Origin: Palsa-892 sp035556215
Lineage (GTDB): Bacteria > Pseudomonadota > Alphaproteobacteria > Rhizobiales > Xanthobacteraceae
Assembly (NCBI GenBank): GCA_035556215.1
Contig: DATMFI010000007.1
Span: 139,747 to 203,746, forward strand
Direction: 5' to 3'
DNA length: 64,000 nt
A program made the translations under genes and the position numbers. The notes beneath the pieces were generated by a model. That model made no database searches. It saw nothing but the letters and a program-made list of their open reading frames with translations, and was not told the DNA's origin. The first letter of the stretch is position 1; each line of letters opens with the position of its first letter. This document shows positions 34,866 through 43,812 of the stretch, one piece after another.

Positions 34866-36389
34866 TTACTCGGCGGCCTCCGGCAGGCCCGGCACTTCGC
34901 AGCCGGTGGCGCAGCAGCGGCCGGGCTGCTTCGAGACACGGCGGCCGTCGGCGAGCACGCCGCGATCGAGCAATTGTTCAACGACCTGCACTTTCTCGCC
35001 GACGGGATAGTTGCGCCAGATTTCGCGCTTCATGGCTTCGGGCGAGCCGCCGCCATGCAGGGAGATCACCGAATACCAGCCGCCCTGATGCGAGATGGTG
35101 AGGTCTTCGATCAGCCGCGAAACTTCGAGGCGCTGCTCGGCCGGAATGTCGGCGCGCCCGCCGAGCACGGCGGCGAGCGAGGCTCTGGTTTCGGGGTTGT
35201 GATCCTCGTCGGGGCCGGGAAGCGCGACGATCAAGCCGCCCGAGACATAATGGGCAAGCTTGTGCATGTCGTAGATTTTGGTCGCGAGCAGGAGCTTGCC
35301 GATATTCGAGAAGACGGCATCGGGCATGATGTTTCCGGCCGGATCCTTCATGCCGTAAACGGATGACGCGACGCCGCAGGCGTAGAAGCTTTCAGTGATG
35401 GTGATGAGTTCGACCATCGCGTCGCGAATGTGGCCGTGGCGATCGGGATCGAGGCCGTTCGCCTCGATCATCAAGGCACCCGCACCGATCAAAAGATCGC
35501 CGAAGCCGGCGCGCGCGCCGATACACGAATGCCGGTGATGCGTGGCGTAGGAAGTGGTGAGGAAGCCCGCTTCCTCGACTTCGCCCGCCATGAAGACGCG
35601 CTCATGCGGCACGAACACATTGTCGAAGATCACAACGCCCGTCGATTGGCCGTATTTCGCGGAAAACTTCGCGGCGTTCTCGCCGGGGCGGCCGGCGGGG
35701 CGCGCGACGATGGTGACGCCCTCGGCATCGCACGGCACGGCGCAGCAGACGGCGAAACCGGCGTCTTCCTTGGTGTGGGTGCGGCAGGGCATGACCATGA
35801 ATTCGTGGACGTAAGCCGCGCTCGTCACGATCGCCTTGGTGCCGGAAATGACGATGCCGTCCTTGCGCCGCTCCTTGATGTGCACATAAACGTCGGGGTT
35901 TTCCTGCTGGCCGGGGCGCTTCGAGCGGTCGCCCTTGGCATCCGTCATGGCGATGCCGACGGTGAGGTCCTCGTCCTGGAATTTGTGCAGATAATTCAGG
36001 AAGCGCTGATGATAGTCGGTGCCGTGCGCGGCATCGGCGCGTTTCGTCGCCTGGAAAATGCCGCCGAAGGCGTCGTGACAGAGATAGCGCTGGGCGCAGC
36101 CGGATGTGCGGCAGAGAAGACGCACGGCTTCGAGCTTGTAGAGAAGGTCGGTCGAATTCTCGTCGATGTGCAGCATGCGATTGACGGTTTTACCCGATGT
36201 GCCCTGGCGCGCCGTCATCAGGACTTCGTGCTCCTTCTTGTGGGCGAAGTCGTAAGCGACGCCGATGGCGTTGATGCCGGGCGCGAGGCGCGGCTCGTCG
36301 GCCACGCTCTCGATCCGGTCGCCGTTGACGAAGACGCGGGGCTTATAGCGGCGGAGCGACTCGCGATAATCAGCGGCGGTCATCAGCAT
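34866..36389 (-). CDS. HpaB/4-hydroxybutyryl-CoA dehydratase-fold flavoprotein
   Basis: The 507-residue protein has the acyl-CoA-dehydrogenase-like fold shared by 4-hydroxyphenylacetate 3-hydroxylase (HpaB) and 4-hydroxybutyryl-CoA dehydratase. Supporting segments are DEDLTVGIAMTDAKGDRSKRP, VVIFDNVFVPHERVFMAGEV and HHRHSCIGARAGFGDLLIGAGALM. Of the dehydratase 4Fe-4S ligands (three Cys, one His), I see Cys98 and the His, but Tyr and Ala at the other two positions, so a cluster is unlikely. A FAD-dependent oxygenase or related role fits better. Unusual cysteine groups (CRTSGCAQRYLC at 93-104; GRCCATGC near the end) are not explained. A TetR gene is divergent. Confidence 0.75.
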   Translation of the reverse strand: MLMTAADYRESLRRYKPRVFVNGDRIESVADEPRLAPGINAIGVAYDFAHKKEHEVLMTARQGTSGKTVNRMLHIDENSTDLLYKLEAVRLLCRTSGCAQRYLCHDAFGGIFQATKRADAAHGTDYHQRFLNYLHKFQDEDLTVGIAMTDAKGDRSKRPGQQENPDVYVHIKERRKDGIVISGTKAIVTSAAYVHEFMVMPCRTHTKEDAGFAVCCAVPCDAEGVTIVARPAGRPGENAAKFSAKYGQSTGVVIFDNVFVPHERVFMAGEVEEAGFLTTSYATHHRHSCIGARAGFGDLLIGAGALMIEANGLDPDRHGHIRDAMVELITITESFYACGVASSVYGMKDPAGNIMPDAVFSNIGKLLLATKIYDMHKLAHYVSGGLIVALPGPDEDHNPETRASLAAVLGGRADIPAEQRLEVSRLIEDLTISHQGGWYSVISLHGGGSPEAMKREIWRNYPVGEKVQVVEQLLDRGVLADGRRVSKQPGRCCATGCEVPGLPEAAE

Positions 36390-36480
36390 GACGTTCTCTC
36401 CCGAGACTTGAGCTTACTTTTGGCTTGTTCTAAATTTTGAACACTGTTAAATTCGAGTCAAGCAAAAAGAACGAGGGAAT

Positions 36481-37107
36481 ATGGCAGGGGCGCAAAGGAT
36501 CGGCCGCAGGCAGGCGGTGAGCGAGCACAAGCGCGCGCTCATTCTCGATGCCGCGCGCAAGGTATTCGAGCAGGAGGGGCTGGACGGCGCTTCGCTGCGC
36601 GCCATCGCGGCGGAGGCGGGCTATACGCCGGCCGCGCTCTATTTTCATTTCGATTCGAAGGAAGCGATCTACGCCGAAGTGCTGCGCGCCTCGATCGCGC
36701 GATTGCAGGAAGAGGTCGAGCGGGCGGTAACGAAAACGCGCACGCCGGTGGAAAAGCTGCGCGCGGCGGCGATGGCCTTCTTCTCGTTCTATGCCGAGAA
36801 CCCGCGCGATCTCGATCTCGGTTTCTATCTTTTTCGCGGCGGCATGAAACCGCATGGCCTTGGCAAGGAGCGCGACCAGCAACTGAATGCCGCGCTCGCG
36901 AGCGCGCTGCAATCCATTTCAGATGCCGCCGAAGAACTCGGCGCGAAGAAAGAAGAAGCGCGCATGCTGACCGTCGATACCTTCGCGCATGCGGCGGGAC
37001 TTTTACTGCTCGCGCATACCGGACGCATCCGGATGTTCGGCGCGTCGGCGCGCGATCTGATGGCGCGATATGTCGATGATCGTATCGCGCAACTGAAAGG
37101 GCGCTGA
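36481..37107 (+). CDS. TetR-family transcriptional regulator
   Basis: The N-terminal helix-turn-helix is clear: SEHKRALILDAARKVFEQEGLDGASLRAIAAEAGYTPAALYFHFDSKEAIYAEVLRASI (residues 13-71). It is divergent from the HpaB-like gene across 91 bases and followed two bases later by an isochorismatase-like gene. It is therefore a good candidate for regulating both. The ligand is unknown. Confidence 0.88.
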   Translation: MAGAQRIGRRQAVSEHKRALILDAARKVFEQEGLDGASLRAIAAEAGYTPAALYFHFDSKEAIYAEVLRASIARLQEEVERAVTKTRTPVEKLRAAAMAFFSFYAENPRDLDLGFYLFRGGMKPHGLGKERDQQLNAALASALQSISDAAEELGAKKEEARMLTVDTFAHAAGLLLLAHTGRIRMFGASARDLMARYVDDRIAQLKGR

Positions 37108-37108
37108 G

Positions 37109-37642
37109 ATGTTCACCATCGACCGGGAAAGCTCGCTGCTGTTGATCGTCGATTTCCAGTCGAAGCTGATGCCGGCGATCCATGAGGGCGCAAAAGCCAT
37201 CGCCAACGCCAAACGCCTGATCGAGGCGGCAAAGCTGCTCGAGGTGCCGGTGTTCTTCACCGAGCAGAATGCCAGGGGCCTCGGCAATACGGTTCCTGAA
37301 CTCGTCCCGGACGAGAAAAATCTTACGCATAAAATGTATTTCGATGCCTGCCGGGAGCCGGGTTTTCTTCGCCGTCTGCAGGATCGCCCCGATGTCGTGG
37401 TCGCGGGCTGCGAGGCGCATGTCTGTGTGCAGCAGACCGTGCTCGGCCTCCTGCATGCGGGGCGGAAAGTGTATGTCGTGCGCGACGCGCTCGGCGCTCG
37501 CCAGCCCGAGAACAAGGAAACGGCGATCCGCCGGATGGAGCGGCACTGCGCCGAGATCGTCACCACCGAAATGGTGGTGTTCGAGTGGCTGGCGACCGCC
37601 AATCACCCCCGGTTCCGTGAGGCGGTGGCCCTGATTAAGTGA
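37109..37642 (+). CDS. Isochorismatase-family cysteine hydrolase
   Basis: The 177-residue protein starts MFTIDRESSLLLIVDFQSKLMPAI, with the catalytic Asp in VDFQ, a Lys in NLTHKMYFDA and the nucleophile Cys in VVAGCEAHVCVQQTVLGLLHAG. This triad is typical of isochorismatase-like hydrolases such as nicotinamidases and YcaC-type enzymes. Substrate not assigned. It begins two bases after the TetR stop, so the two are co-transcribed. Confidence 0.87.
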   Translation: MFTIDRESSLLLIVDFQSKLMPAIHEGAKAIANAKRLIEAAKLLEVPVFFTEQNARGLGNTVPELVPDEKNLTHKMYFDACREPGFLRRLQDRPDVVVAGCEAHVCVQQTVLGLLHAGRKVYVVRDALGARQPENKETAIRRMERHCAEIVTTEMVVFEWLATANHPRFREAVALIK

Positions 37643-37724
37643 GCAGCAGGCGTGTTTTCGGGCGAAGCGGGTACCGGTTCGCGTGAGGCGCGCCTCAGGC
37701 GAAATAGGTGCGGCGCGGAATACG

Positions 37725-37752
37725 CTTGACCCTTGAAGGCGGGAGTTATAGG
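37725..37752 (+). promoter_or_regulatory. Putative promoter of the ilv operon
   Basis: CTTGAC at 37725-37730 and TATAGG at 37747-37752 are separated by 16 bases. This is close to the alphaproteobacterial housekeeping consensus. It would start transcription about 27 bases before the leader peptide. Confidence 0.55.
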
Positions 37753-37785
37753 TTCCCCGCACGATTTGAACGAAAGCTGCCTCAA

Positions 37786-37833
37786 ATGAGCAAGTTTCTT
37801 ACGCTAATTCTCGTAGTAGGAGGGCGCGCCTAG
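37786..37833 (+). CDS. ilv leader peptide (15 aa)
   Basis: ATG 37786 opens a 15-codon ORF ending with TAG at 37831. It encodes MSKFLTLILVVGGRA, in which six of the seven residues 5-11 are Leu, Ile or Val (LTLILVV). All three amino acids made by the downstream enzymes are represented. It is followed by a hairpin terminator before ilvB, the layout of transcription attenuation. The Shine-Dalgarno is weak. Confidence 0.8.
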   Translation: MSKFLTLILVVGGRA

Positions 37834-37843
37834 CGGCGAATGG

Positions 37844-37902
37844 CCTTGTGGCTGTTCATTGTCTGATGGCGCGCAAGGGGTCTCCGATGAGGCCCCTTTT
37901 TG
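37844..37902 (+). terminator. ilv attenuator: terminator with antiterminator
   Basis: AGGGGTCTC (37876-37884) pairs with GAGGCCCCT (37889-37897; one T-G) around CGAT, followed by TTTTT: a full terminator. Upstream, CCTTGTG (37844-37850) can pair with CGCAAGG (37872-37878), which would consume the first bases of the terminator arm. GCGCGCC at 37824-37830 can pair with GGCGCGC at 37868-37874. These alternatives fit classic attenuation controlled by a ribosome on the leader. Confidence 0.8.
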
Positions 37903-37942
37903 TTTGTGGGCGGTGTAAGCGGAAAGAAGTACGGAGCGGACG

Positions 37943-39703
37943 ATGCAAAGGGAAATGACCGGCGCGGAAATGGTGATCCAGGCGCTGAACGATCAGGGTG
38001 TCGAGCATATCTTCGGCTATCCTGGCGGCGCGGTGCTGCCGATCTACGACTCGCTGTTTCAGCAGAACAAGCTGAAGCACATTCTTGTTCGCCACGAACA
38101 AGGCGCGACGCATGCCGCCGAAGGCGATGCGCGTTCGACCGGCAAGGTCGGCTGCGTGCTGGTGACTTCCGGCCCCGGCGCGACCAATGCCGTGACGGGC
38201 CTCACCGATGCGCTGATGGATTCGATCCCGATGGTCGTCATCACCGGGCAGGTGCCGACGCATCTGATCGGCAACGACGCCTTTCAGGAATGCGACACCG
38301 TCGGCATCACGCGCCCTTGCACCAAGCACAATTATCTCGTGCGCGACGTGAACGACCTTTCGCGCATTCTGCATGAGGCGTTCTACATCGCCGGCAGCGG
38401 CCGTCCGGGCCCGGTCGTGGTCGATATTCCGAAGGATGTGCAGTTCGCCAAAGGCATCTATCAGCCGGCGCGCGGGATGGCGCACAAGTCGTATCAGCCG
38501 AAGGTCAAGGGCGATCTGCCGAAGATCAAGGAAGCGATCGAGCTGATGCGCAACGCCAAGAAGCCGGTGTTCTACACCGGCGGCGGCATCATCAATTCGG
38601 GCAATGAAGCCTCGCTGCTCCTGCGCGAGCTCGTGAAGCTCACGGGCTTTCCGATCACCTCGACCTTGATGGGCCTCGGCGCCTTCCCGGCGGCGAATCC
38701 GCAGTGGCTCGGCATGCTGGGCATGCACGGCACTTGGGAAGCGAACTGGGCGATGCATGATTGCGACGTCATGATCTGCATCGGCGCGCGTTTCGACGAT
38801 CGCATCACCGGGCGGCTCGACGCGTTCTCGCCGAATTCGAAGAAGATCCACGTCGATATCGATCCCTCGTCGATCAACAAGAATGTGCGCGTCGATGTGC
38901 CGATCATCGGCGATTGCGCGCATGTGCTTGAAGACATGGTGCGGCTGTGGCGCGCTTCGTCGGTGCAGCCCGACAAGAAAGCGCTCGCTGACTGGTGGGC
39001 GCAGATCAACAAATGGCGCGCGCGCAAATCGCTCGCCTACAAGAACTCGTCGTCGGTCATCAAGCCGCAATACGCCATCGAGCGGCTTTATGAACTGACG
39101 AAGGATAAAGACACCTACATCACGACCGAGGTCGGCCAGCATCAGATGTGGGCGGCGCAGTTCTATCACTTCCAGGAGCCGCGGCGCTGGATGACCTCCG
39201 GCGGCCTCGGCACGATGGGTTATGGCCTGCCGGCCGCGGTCGGCGTGCAGATGGCGCATCCGAATTCGCTCGTCATCGACATCGCCGGCGAAGCCTCGGT
39301 GCAGATGACGATGCAGGAGATGTCCACGGCGGTGCAATACGATCTGCCGATCAAGATTTTCATCCTGAACAACGAATATATGGGCATGGTGCGCCAGTGG
39401 CAGGAGCTGCTGCATGGCGGCCGCTACTCGCACTCTTACTCGGAAGCGCTGCCGGATTTCGTCAAGCTCGCCGAGGCCTATAAGGGCGTCGGCATCCGCT
39501 GCGAGAAGCCGGGCGATCTCGACGGGGCGATCAAGGAAATGATCAACGTCAAGAGGCCGGTGCTGTTCGACTGCATCGTTGACAAGATGGAAAACTGCTT
39601 CCCGATGATTCCGTCGGGCCGCGCGCATAACGAAATGATTTTGGGTGACGCCGCCGAAAGCCTCGACGAAGCGATCACCGAAGAAGGAAAGGTGATGGTG
39701 TGA
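37943..39703 (+). CDS. ilvB: Acetolactate synthase, large (catalytic) subunit
   Basis: The 586-residue TPP enzyme begins with MTGAEMVIQALNDQGVEHIFGYPGGAVLPIYD and has RHEQGATHAAEGDARSTGKVGCVLVTSGPGATN with the catalytic Glu. The C-terminal TPP motif reads IAGEASVQMTMQEM...LPIKIFILNNEYMG, with GEA rather than the more usual GDG. It joins two pyruvates, or pyruvate and 2-oxobutyrate, as the first step to Val, Leu and Ile. ilvN overlaps its stop by four bases. The symbol could equally be ilvI. Confidence 0.96.
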   Translation: MQREMTGAEMVIQALNDQGVEHIFGYPGGAVLPIYDSLFQQNKLKHILVRHEQGATHAAEGDARSTGKVGCVLVTSGPGATNAVTGLTDALMDSIPMVVITGQVPTHLIGNDAFQECDTVGITRPCTKHNYLVRDVNDLSRILHEAFYIAGSGRPGPVVVDIPKDVQFAKGIYQPARGMAHKSYQPKVKGDLPKIKEAIELMRNAKKPVFYTGGGIINSGNEASLLLRELVKLTGFPITSTLMGLGAFPAANPQWLGMLGMHGTWEANWAMHDCDVMICIGARFDDRITGRLDAFSPNSKKIHVDIDPSSINKNVRVDVPIIGDCAHVLEDMVRLWRASSVQPDKKALADWWAQINKWRARKSLAYKNSSSVIKPQYAIERLYELTKDKDTYITTEVGQHQMWAAQFYHFQEPRRWMTSGGLGTMGYGLPAAVGVQMAHPNSLVIDIAGEASVQMTMQEMSTAVQYDLPIKIFILNNEYMGMVRQWQELLHGGRYSHSYSEALPDFVKLAEAYKGVGIRCEKPGDLDGAIKEMINVKRPVLFDCIVDKMENCFPMIPSGRAHNEMILGDAAESLDEAITEEGKVMV

Positions 39704-40254
39704 GCACGCAAGCAAATTCATCGACCTCGCACTATCCGGCGCAGGCCGTGAAGGAAGAAATCGTGCGGCGCACGTTATCGGTTGTCGTCGATAACGAGCC
39801 GGGCGTGCTCGCGCGCGTCATCGGATTGTTCTCGGGCCGCGGTTACAACATCGACTCGCTGACGGTGTCGGAGACCGAGCACGAGAAGCATCTCTCGCGC
39901 ATCACCATCGCCACCACCGGCACGCCGATGGTGATTCAGCAGATCAAGCATCAGCTGGAGCGCCTGGTGCCGATCCATCGCGTGATCGACCTCACCGAGA
40001 CCGGCCGGGCCATCGAGCGCGAGCTTGCGCTCGTGAAAGTGCGGGGCAAGGGCGAGAACCGCGTCGAGGCGCTGCGCCTAGCCGACGCCTTCCGCGCGCG
40101 GGTGATCGACGCTTCGACCGAGAGCTTCGTCTTCGAGCTCACCGGCAAGCCCGACAAGATCGACCAGTTCATCGTGCTGATGACGCCGCTCGGACTTGTC
40201 GAAGTCTCCCGGACCGGCATCTGCGCCATCGCGCGCGGGCCGGAGGAAATGTGA
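39700..40254 (+). CDS. ilvN: Acetolactate synthase, small (regulatory) subunit
   Basis: The 184-residue protein has an N-terminal ACT domain (RRTLSVVVDNEPGVLARVIGLFSGRGYNIDSLTVSETEHEKHLSRITI), where valine binds for feedback inhibition, and the C-terminal ALS_ss_C region (VDASTESFVFELTGKPDKIDQFIVLMTPLGLVEVSRTG). It overlaps ilvB by four bases (GTGA). The N-terminus has a short polar extension (STQANSSTSHYPAQ). ilvH is an alternative name. Confidence 0.96.
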   Translation: MSTQANSSTSHYPAQAVKEEIVRRTLSVVVDNEPGVLARVIGLFSGRGYNIDSLTVSETEHEKHLSRITIATTGTPMVIQQIKHQLERLVPIHRVIDLTETGRAIERELALVKVRGKGENRVEALRLADAFRARVIDASTESFVFELTGKPDKIDQFIVLMTPLGLVEVSRTGICAIARGPEEM

Positions 40255-40376
40255 TCTCTCGATAAATCCAACCCCCGCAGGCGCTTATTGGTGGGTGATC
40301 GGCTGGCGCCGATATGCTACATGGCCTGCGGGTTTTCCATCATTTGAACGGACACTGAACGAAGGGGCGTGAGAAA

Positions 40377-41396
40377 ATGCGCGTTTACTACGATCGCGAT
40401 GCCGATCTGAACCTCATCAAGGGCAAGAAGGTCGCCGTCATCGGCTATGGCAGCCAGGGGCACGCGCATGCGCTGAACCTGCGGGATTCGGGCGTGAAGG
40501 AAGTCGCCGTTGCGCTGCGCAAGGGCTCGGGCTCGGCGAAAAAAGCCGAAGGCGAGAAGTTCAAGGTGATGGAAGTCGCCGAAGCCGCCAAGTGGGCCGA
40601 TGTCATGATGATGCTGACGCCGGACGAATTGCAGGGCGACATCTATCGCGATCATCTCCACGCCAACATGAAGAACGGCGCGGCGCTCTTGTTCGCGCAT
40701 GGTCTCAACGTGCACTTCAATCTCATCGAGCCGCGCGCCGATCTCGACGTGCTGATGGTCGCGCCGAAGGGGCCGGGCCATACCGTGCGCGGCGAATATC
40801 TCAAGGGCGGCGGCGTGCCGTGCCTGATCGCGATCCACAAGGATTCGTCGGGCAACGCGCATGATCTCGGCCTGTCGTATGCTTCCGCCATCGGCGGCGG
40901 CCGCGCCGGCATCATCGAGACGACCTTCAAGGAAGAGTGCGAGACCGACTTGTTCGGCGAGCAGGTCGTGCTGTGCGGCGGTCTTGTCGAGCTGATCAAG
41001 GGCGGCTTCGAGACGCTGGTGGAAGCCGGTTACGCGCCGGAGATGGCCTATTTCGAGTGCCTGCACGAAGTGAAGCTGATCGTCGATCTGATCTACGAAG
41101 GCGGCATTGCCAACATGAACTACTCGATCTCGAACACCGCCGAATACGGCGAATATGTTTCGGGTCCGCGCATCATCACGCCGCAGACCAAGGCGGAGAT
41201 GAAGAAGGTGCTCGAGGACATTCAGAACGGCATCTTCACCCGCAACTGGATGCTCGAGAACAAGGTCAACCAGACTTCGTTCAAGGCGACGCGCGCCAAG
41301 CTCGCGCAGCACCAGATCGAGCATGTCGGCGAGAAGCTGCGCGCCATGATGCCGTGGATCAAGGCCAAGGCGCTGGTGGACAAGGAAAAGAACTAA
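40377..41396 (+). CDS. ilvC: Ketol-acid reductoisomerase (class I)
   Basis: The 339-residue protein has the Rossmann motif VAVIGYGSQGHAHALNLRDSG near residues 18-40, PKGPGHTVR, and the knotted C-terminal domain with ETTFKEECETDLFGEQVVLCGG (metal and substrate residues) and YFECLHEVKLIVDLIYEGGIANMNYSISNTAEYG. It converts acetolactate to dihydroxyisovalerate with NADPH. It is 122 bases after ilvN. A strong terminator follows. Confidence 0.97.
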   Translation: MRVYYDRDADLNLIKGKKVAVIGYGSQGHAHALNLRDSGVKEVAVALRKGSGSAKKAEGEKFKVMEVAEAAKWADVMMMLTPDELQGDIYRDHLHANMKNGAALLFAHGLNVHFNLIEPRADLDVLMVAPKGPGHTVRGEYLKGGGVPCLIAIHKDSSGNAHDLGLSYASAIGGGRAGIIETTFKEECETDLFGEQVVLCGGLVELIKGGFETLVEAGYAPEMAYFECLHEVKLIVDLIYEGGIANMNYSISNTAEYGEYVSGPRIITPQTKAEMKKVLEDIQNGIFTRNWMLENKVNQTSFKATRAKLAQHQIEHVGEKLRAMMPWIKAKALVDKEKN

Positions 41397-41409
41397 GCTG
41401 TTTTGTTCC

Positions 41410-41447
41410 GAAAACCCCGGATGCGGAAAACGCATCCGGGGTTTTTT
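41410..41447. terminator. Rho-independent terminator after ilvC
   Basis: AAACCCCGGATGCG pairs with CGCATCCGGGGTTT around GAAAA, followed by TTTTAT. The flanking A-run lets it serve the convergent ABC gene too; it reaches the stop codon of that gene. Confidence 0.92.
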
Positions 41448-43005
41448 ATTTCCGCGCGCTGATTTTTTCCCACAGCCAGCCGGCGATTTTATCGGGCGAG
41501 CTTGCGCCGCCCTGGCCGTCGGCGCGGGCATTGGCCTCGCGCATTAACGCGGGCGGGATCGCGCCAAGAAGCGGCATGAGCGCTGCGATGAGCTTTTCGT
41601 CGCTGGCGCGCTGCGGCGACAGGAGAACGATGGCATCGTAGGGCGGGATCGCCTGCTTGGGATCGTCGAGCACGACGAGATCGAATTGCTTGATCTTGCC
41701 CTCGCTGGTGAAGGCGGAAATGACGTCGATCTCGCCATCCCTGGCGGCGGGATACATGAATTCGGGCTGGATGTTCTTCCGCTCGCGGAAAGAAAGGCCG
41801 TAAGCCTGCACCAGCGATTGCCAGACCGGGCGGGCGAAGAATTCGTAATCGCCGGCGATGACAAGCCGTGGCGCAACGCGGGCAAGATCGGCAATCGACT
41901 TGATGCCGAGTTCCTCCGCGCGTTTGCGCGACATCGCGAGTGCGTAGGCATTCTCGAAACCGAGTTCGCCGAGAAGGCGGACGTTATATTTCTCCGCGAG
42001 CCACGCCTTGACGGCGGCGAGCACTTCGGCGCGCGATTTCGTGTCGCTGCGCTTCATCTCGTTGGCCCACAGCGTGCCGGAATATTCGACATAGACATCG
42101 ATCTCGCCGGATTTCAGCGCATCGAAGATCACGGTTGAGCCGAGGCCGTCGCGGTGGCGCGCCGAGAGCCCTGCGGCGCGCAGGCGTTGCTCGATCAGGG
42201 ATTCCAGGATGTACTGCTCGGTGAAGGTTTTTGCGCCGATGATGTACGTCGCGGCGGGCCGGGCGAATACCGGCATCAGCGCCGCGATTACAATGGCGGC
42301 GATGCCGGCGCCGCCGAGCAGGATGCGGCCGCGTTTGCGTGCCGAGACGCCGCTTTCCATCAGCGCCAGCAATTGATCGACGGCAAGCGCGAGCACCGCC
42401 GAGGCGACGCAGCCGAAGACGACGAACACCCAGTTCTGCGTCTGCAATCCCGTGAAGATGTAATTGCCAAGGCTCGTCTGGCCGACCGGGGTCGCGAGCG
42501 TCGCGGTGCCGATGACCCATACAGCGGCGGTGCGGATGCCGGCCATGATGATGGGCAGCGCGAGCGGCAGCTCCACCATCGTCAGCGCCTGGCGCCTGGT
42601 CATGCCGACGCCGAGCGTCGCTTCCTTCACGGCGGGGTCGATGCCGAGAATGCCGGTCACGGTATTGCGCAGCACCGGCAGCATGGAATAGAGCGCGAGT
42701 GCCAGCACCGAAGGCAGAAAACCGAGCGCGGAAAAGCCGGTGCCAAACAGCTTTTCGGTGAGCGCCGAGATCGCCAGCAAGAGCGGGTAGAACAGCGCGA
42801 GCAGCGCGAGGCCCGGAATGGTCTGGACGATGCTCGCGAAGCCCAGCGCGGCGTTGCGCAAATAGCGGCAATGCGTGGCGAGAACCGCGAGCGGCAGGCT
42901 GATCGCAAGCCCCAGCAGCAGTGCCGTGACGCTCACCAGCACATGACTGCCGAGATAATCGGGCAGCCGGGCGAATGCCTCCTGCACGCGTGGATCGAAG
43001 CTCAC
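41446..43005 (-). CDS. Osmoprotectant-type ABC transporter: fused permease and substrate-binding protein
   Basis: The 519-residue protein joins an N-terminal permease (about residues 1-215; EAA loop near GVGMTRRQALTMVELPLALPIIMAGIRTAAVW) to a C-terminal ProX/OpuC-type binding domain (about residues 240-519; IIGAKTFTEQYILESLIEQRLRAAG, VEYSGTLWANEM, VISAFTSEGKIKQFDLVVLDDPKQAIPPYDAIVLLSP). Such fusions import glycine betaine, choline or similar compounds under osmotic stress. The start overlaps the ATPase gene stop by four bases. The ligand is inferred from family only. Confidence 0.9.
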   Translation of the reverse strand: MSFDPRVQEAFARLPDYLGSHVLVSVTALLLGLAISLPLAVLATHCRYLRNAALGFASIVQTIPGLALLALFYPLLLAISALTEKLFGTGFSALGFLPSVLALALYSMLPVLRNTVTGILGIDPAVKEATLGVGMTRRQALTMVELPLALPIIMAGIRTAAVWVIGTATLATPVGQTSLGNYIFTGLQTQNWVFVVFGCVASAVLALAVDQLLALMESGVSARKRGRILLGGAGIAAIVIAALMPVFARPAATYIIGAKTFTEQYILESLIEQRLRAAGLSARHRDGLGSTVIFDALKSGEIDVYVEYSGTLWANEMKRSDTKSRAEVLAAVKAWLAEKYNVRLLGELGFENAYALAMSRKRAEELGIKSIADLARVAPRLVIAGDYEFFARPVWQSLVQAYGLSFRERKNIQPEFMYPAARDGEIDVISAFTSEGKIKQFDLVVLDDPKQAIPPYDAIVLLSPQRASDEKLIAALMPLLGAIPPALMREANARADGQGGASSPDKIAGWLWEKISARK

Positions 43006-43784
43006 GGCTCGCCCCGTAAAAGTGTTGCAAGTCGCGCCGCCTGTGTTTTTGGGGTCTCGACAAGTTGCCGGACATATTCATCTTTGGGCGATGCGAGCAA
43101 TTCGCGCGGCGTGCCTTGCTCGACGATATGGCCGCGATGAATGACGGCGATGCGGCCGGCGAGAAGCGCGGCTTCGGTGAGATCGTGGGTGATCATCACG
43201 GTGGTGAGGCCAAGCTCGTCATGCAGTTCGCGATAGTCGCGGGTGAGGGCGGCGCGCGTGAGCGCATCGAGCGCGCCGAACGGCTCGTCCATCAGAACGA
43301 TCTTCGGTTTTGCGGCGAGTGCGCGGGCGACACCGACGCGCTGGCGCTCGCCGCCCGAAAGCTCGGACGGGAAACGCGCGCGATATTTTTTCGCATCGAG
43401 CCGCACGAGTTGCAGCAACGCATCGACGCGCGCGGCGCGCTCTTCCGCGCTCCAGCCGATGAGACGCGGCGTAATTGCGATATTTTCCGCGACCGTCATG
43501 TGCGGAAAGAGGCCGACACCCTGAAAGACGTAGCCGATTTCGCGGCGCAGCCGGATCGGATCGCTTGCCCGCACTTCGCGGCCGCTGACGAGAATAGCGC
43601 CGCTCGTCGGCTCGGTGAGGCGATTGATGAGACGCAGCAGCGTCGTTTTGCCGGAGCCCGAGGGGCCGACGATCGCGAGGAATTCGCCTTCGGCCACATT
43701 CAGCGAGATGCCGTCGAGCACATTGACGCGCTCGCTGTAGCGCTTCGTGACGGCCCTGATTTCGATCGCGTTCGTTCCGGCCAT
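43002..43784 (-). CDS. Osmoprotectant-type ABC transporter ATP-binding protein
   Basis: The 260-residue ATPase has Walker A GPSGSGKTTLLRLINRLTEP, signature LSGGERQRVGVARAL and Walker B KIVLMDEPFGALD, with YVFQGVGLFPHMTVAENI as the Q-loop region. It matches OpuCA/OpuBA-type subunits but has no CBS domain. It is translationally coupled with the fused permease-binding protein (ATGA). The DedA gene lies upstream on the same strand, 28 bases away. Confidence 0.92.
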   Translation of the reverse strand: MAGTNAIEIRAVTKRYSERVNVLDGISLNVAEGEFLAIVGPSGSGKTTLLRLINRLTEPTSGAILVSGREVRASDPIRLRREIGYVFQGVGLFPHMTVAENIAITPRLIGWSAEERAARVDALLQLVRLDAKKYRARFPSELSGGERQRVGVARALAAKPKIVLMDEPFGALDALTRAALTRDYRELHDELGLTTVMITHDLTEAALLAGRIAVIHRGHIVEQGTPRELLASPKDEYVRQLVETPKTQAARLATLLRGEP

Positions 43785-43812
43785 GAAACCGGATAGCGTG
43801 CCTGGGCTCGCT

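Noticed and set aside
37856..39721. 621-codon minus-strand ORF opposite ilvB
   Set aside because: Mirror frame of acetolactate synthase; no family features.
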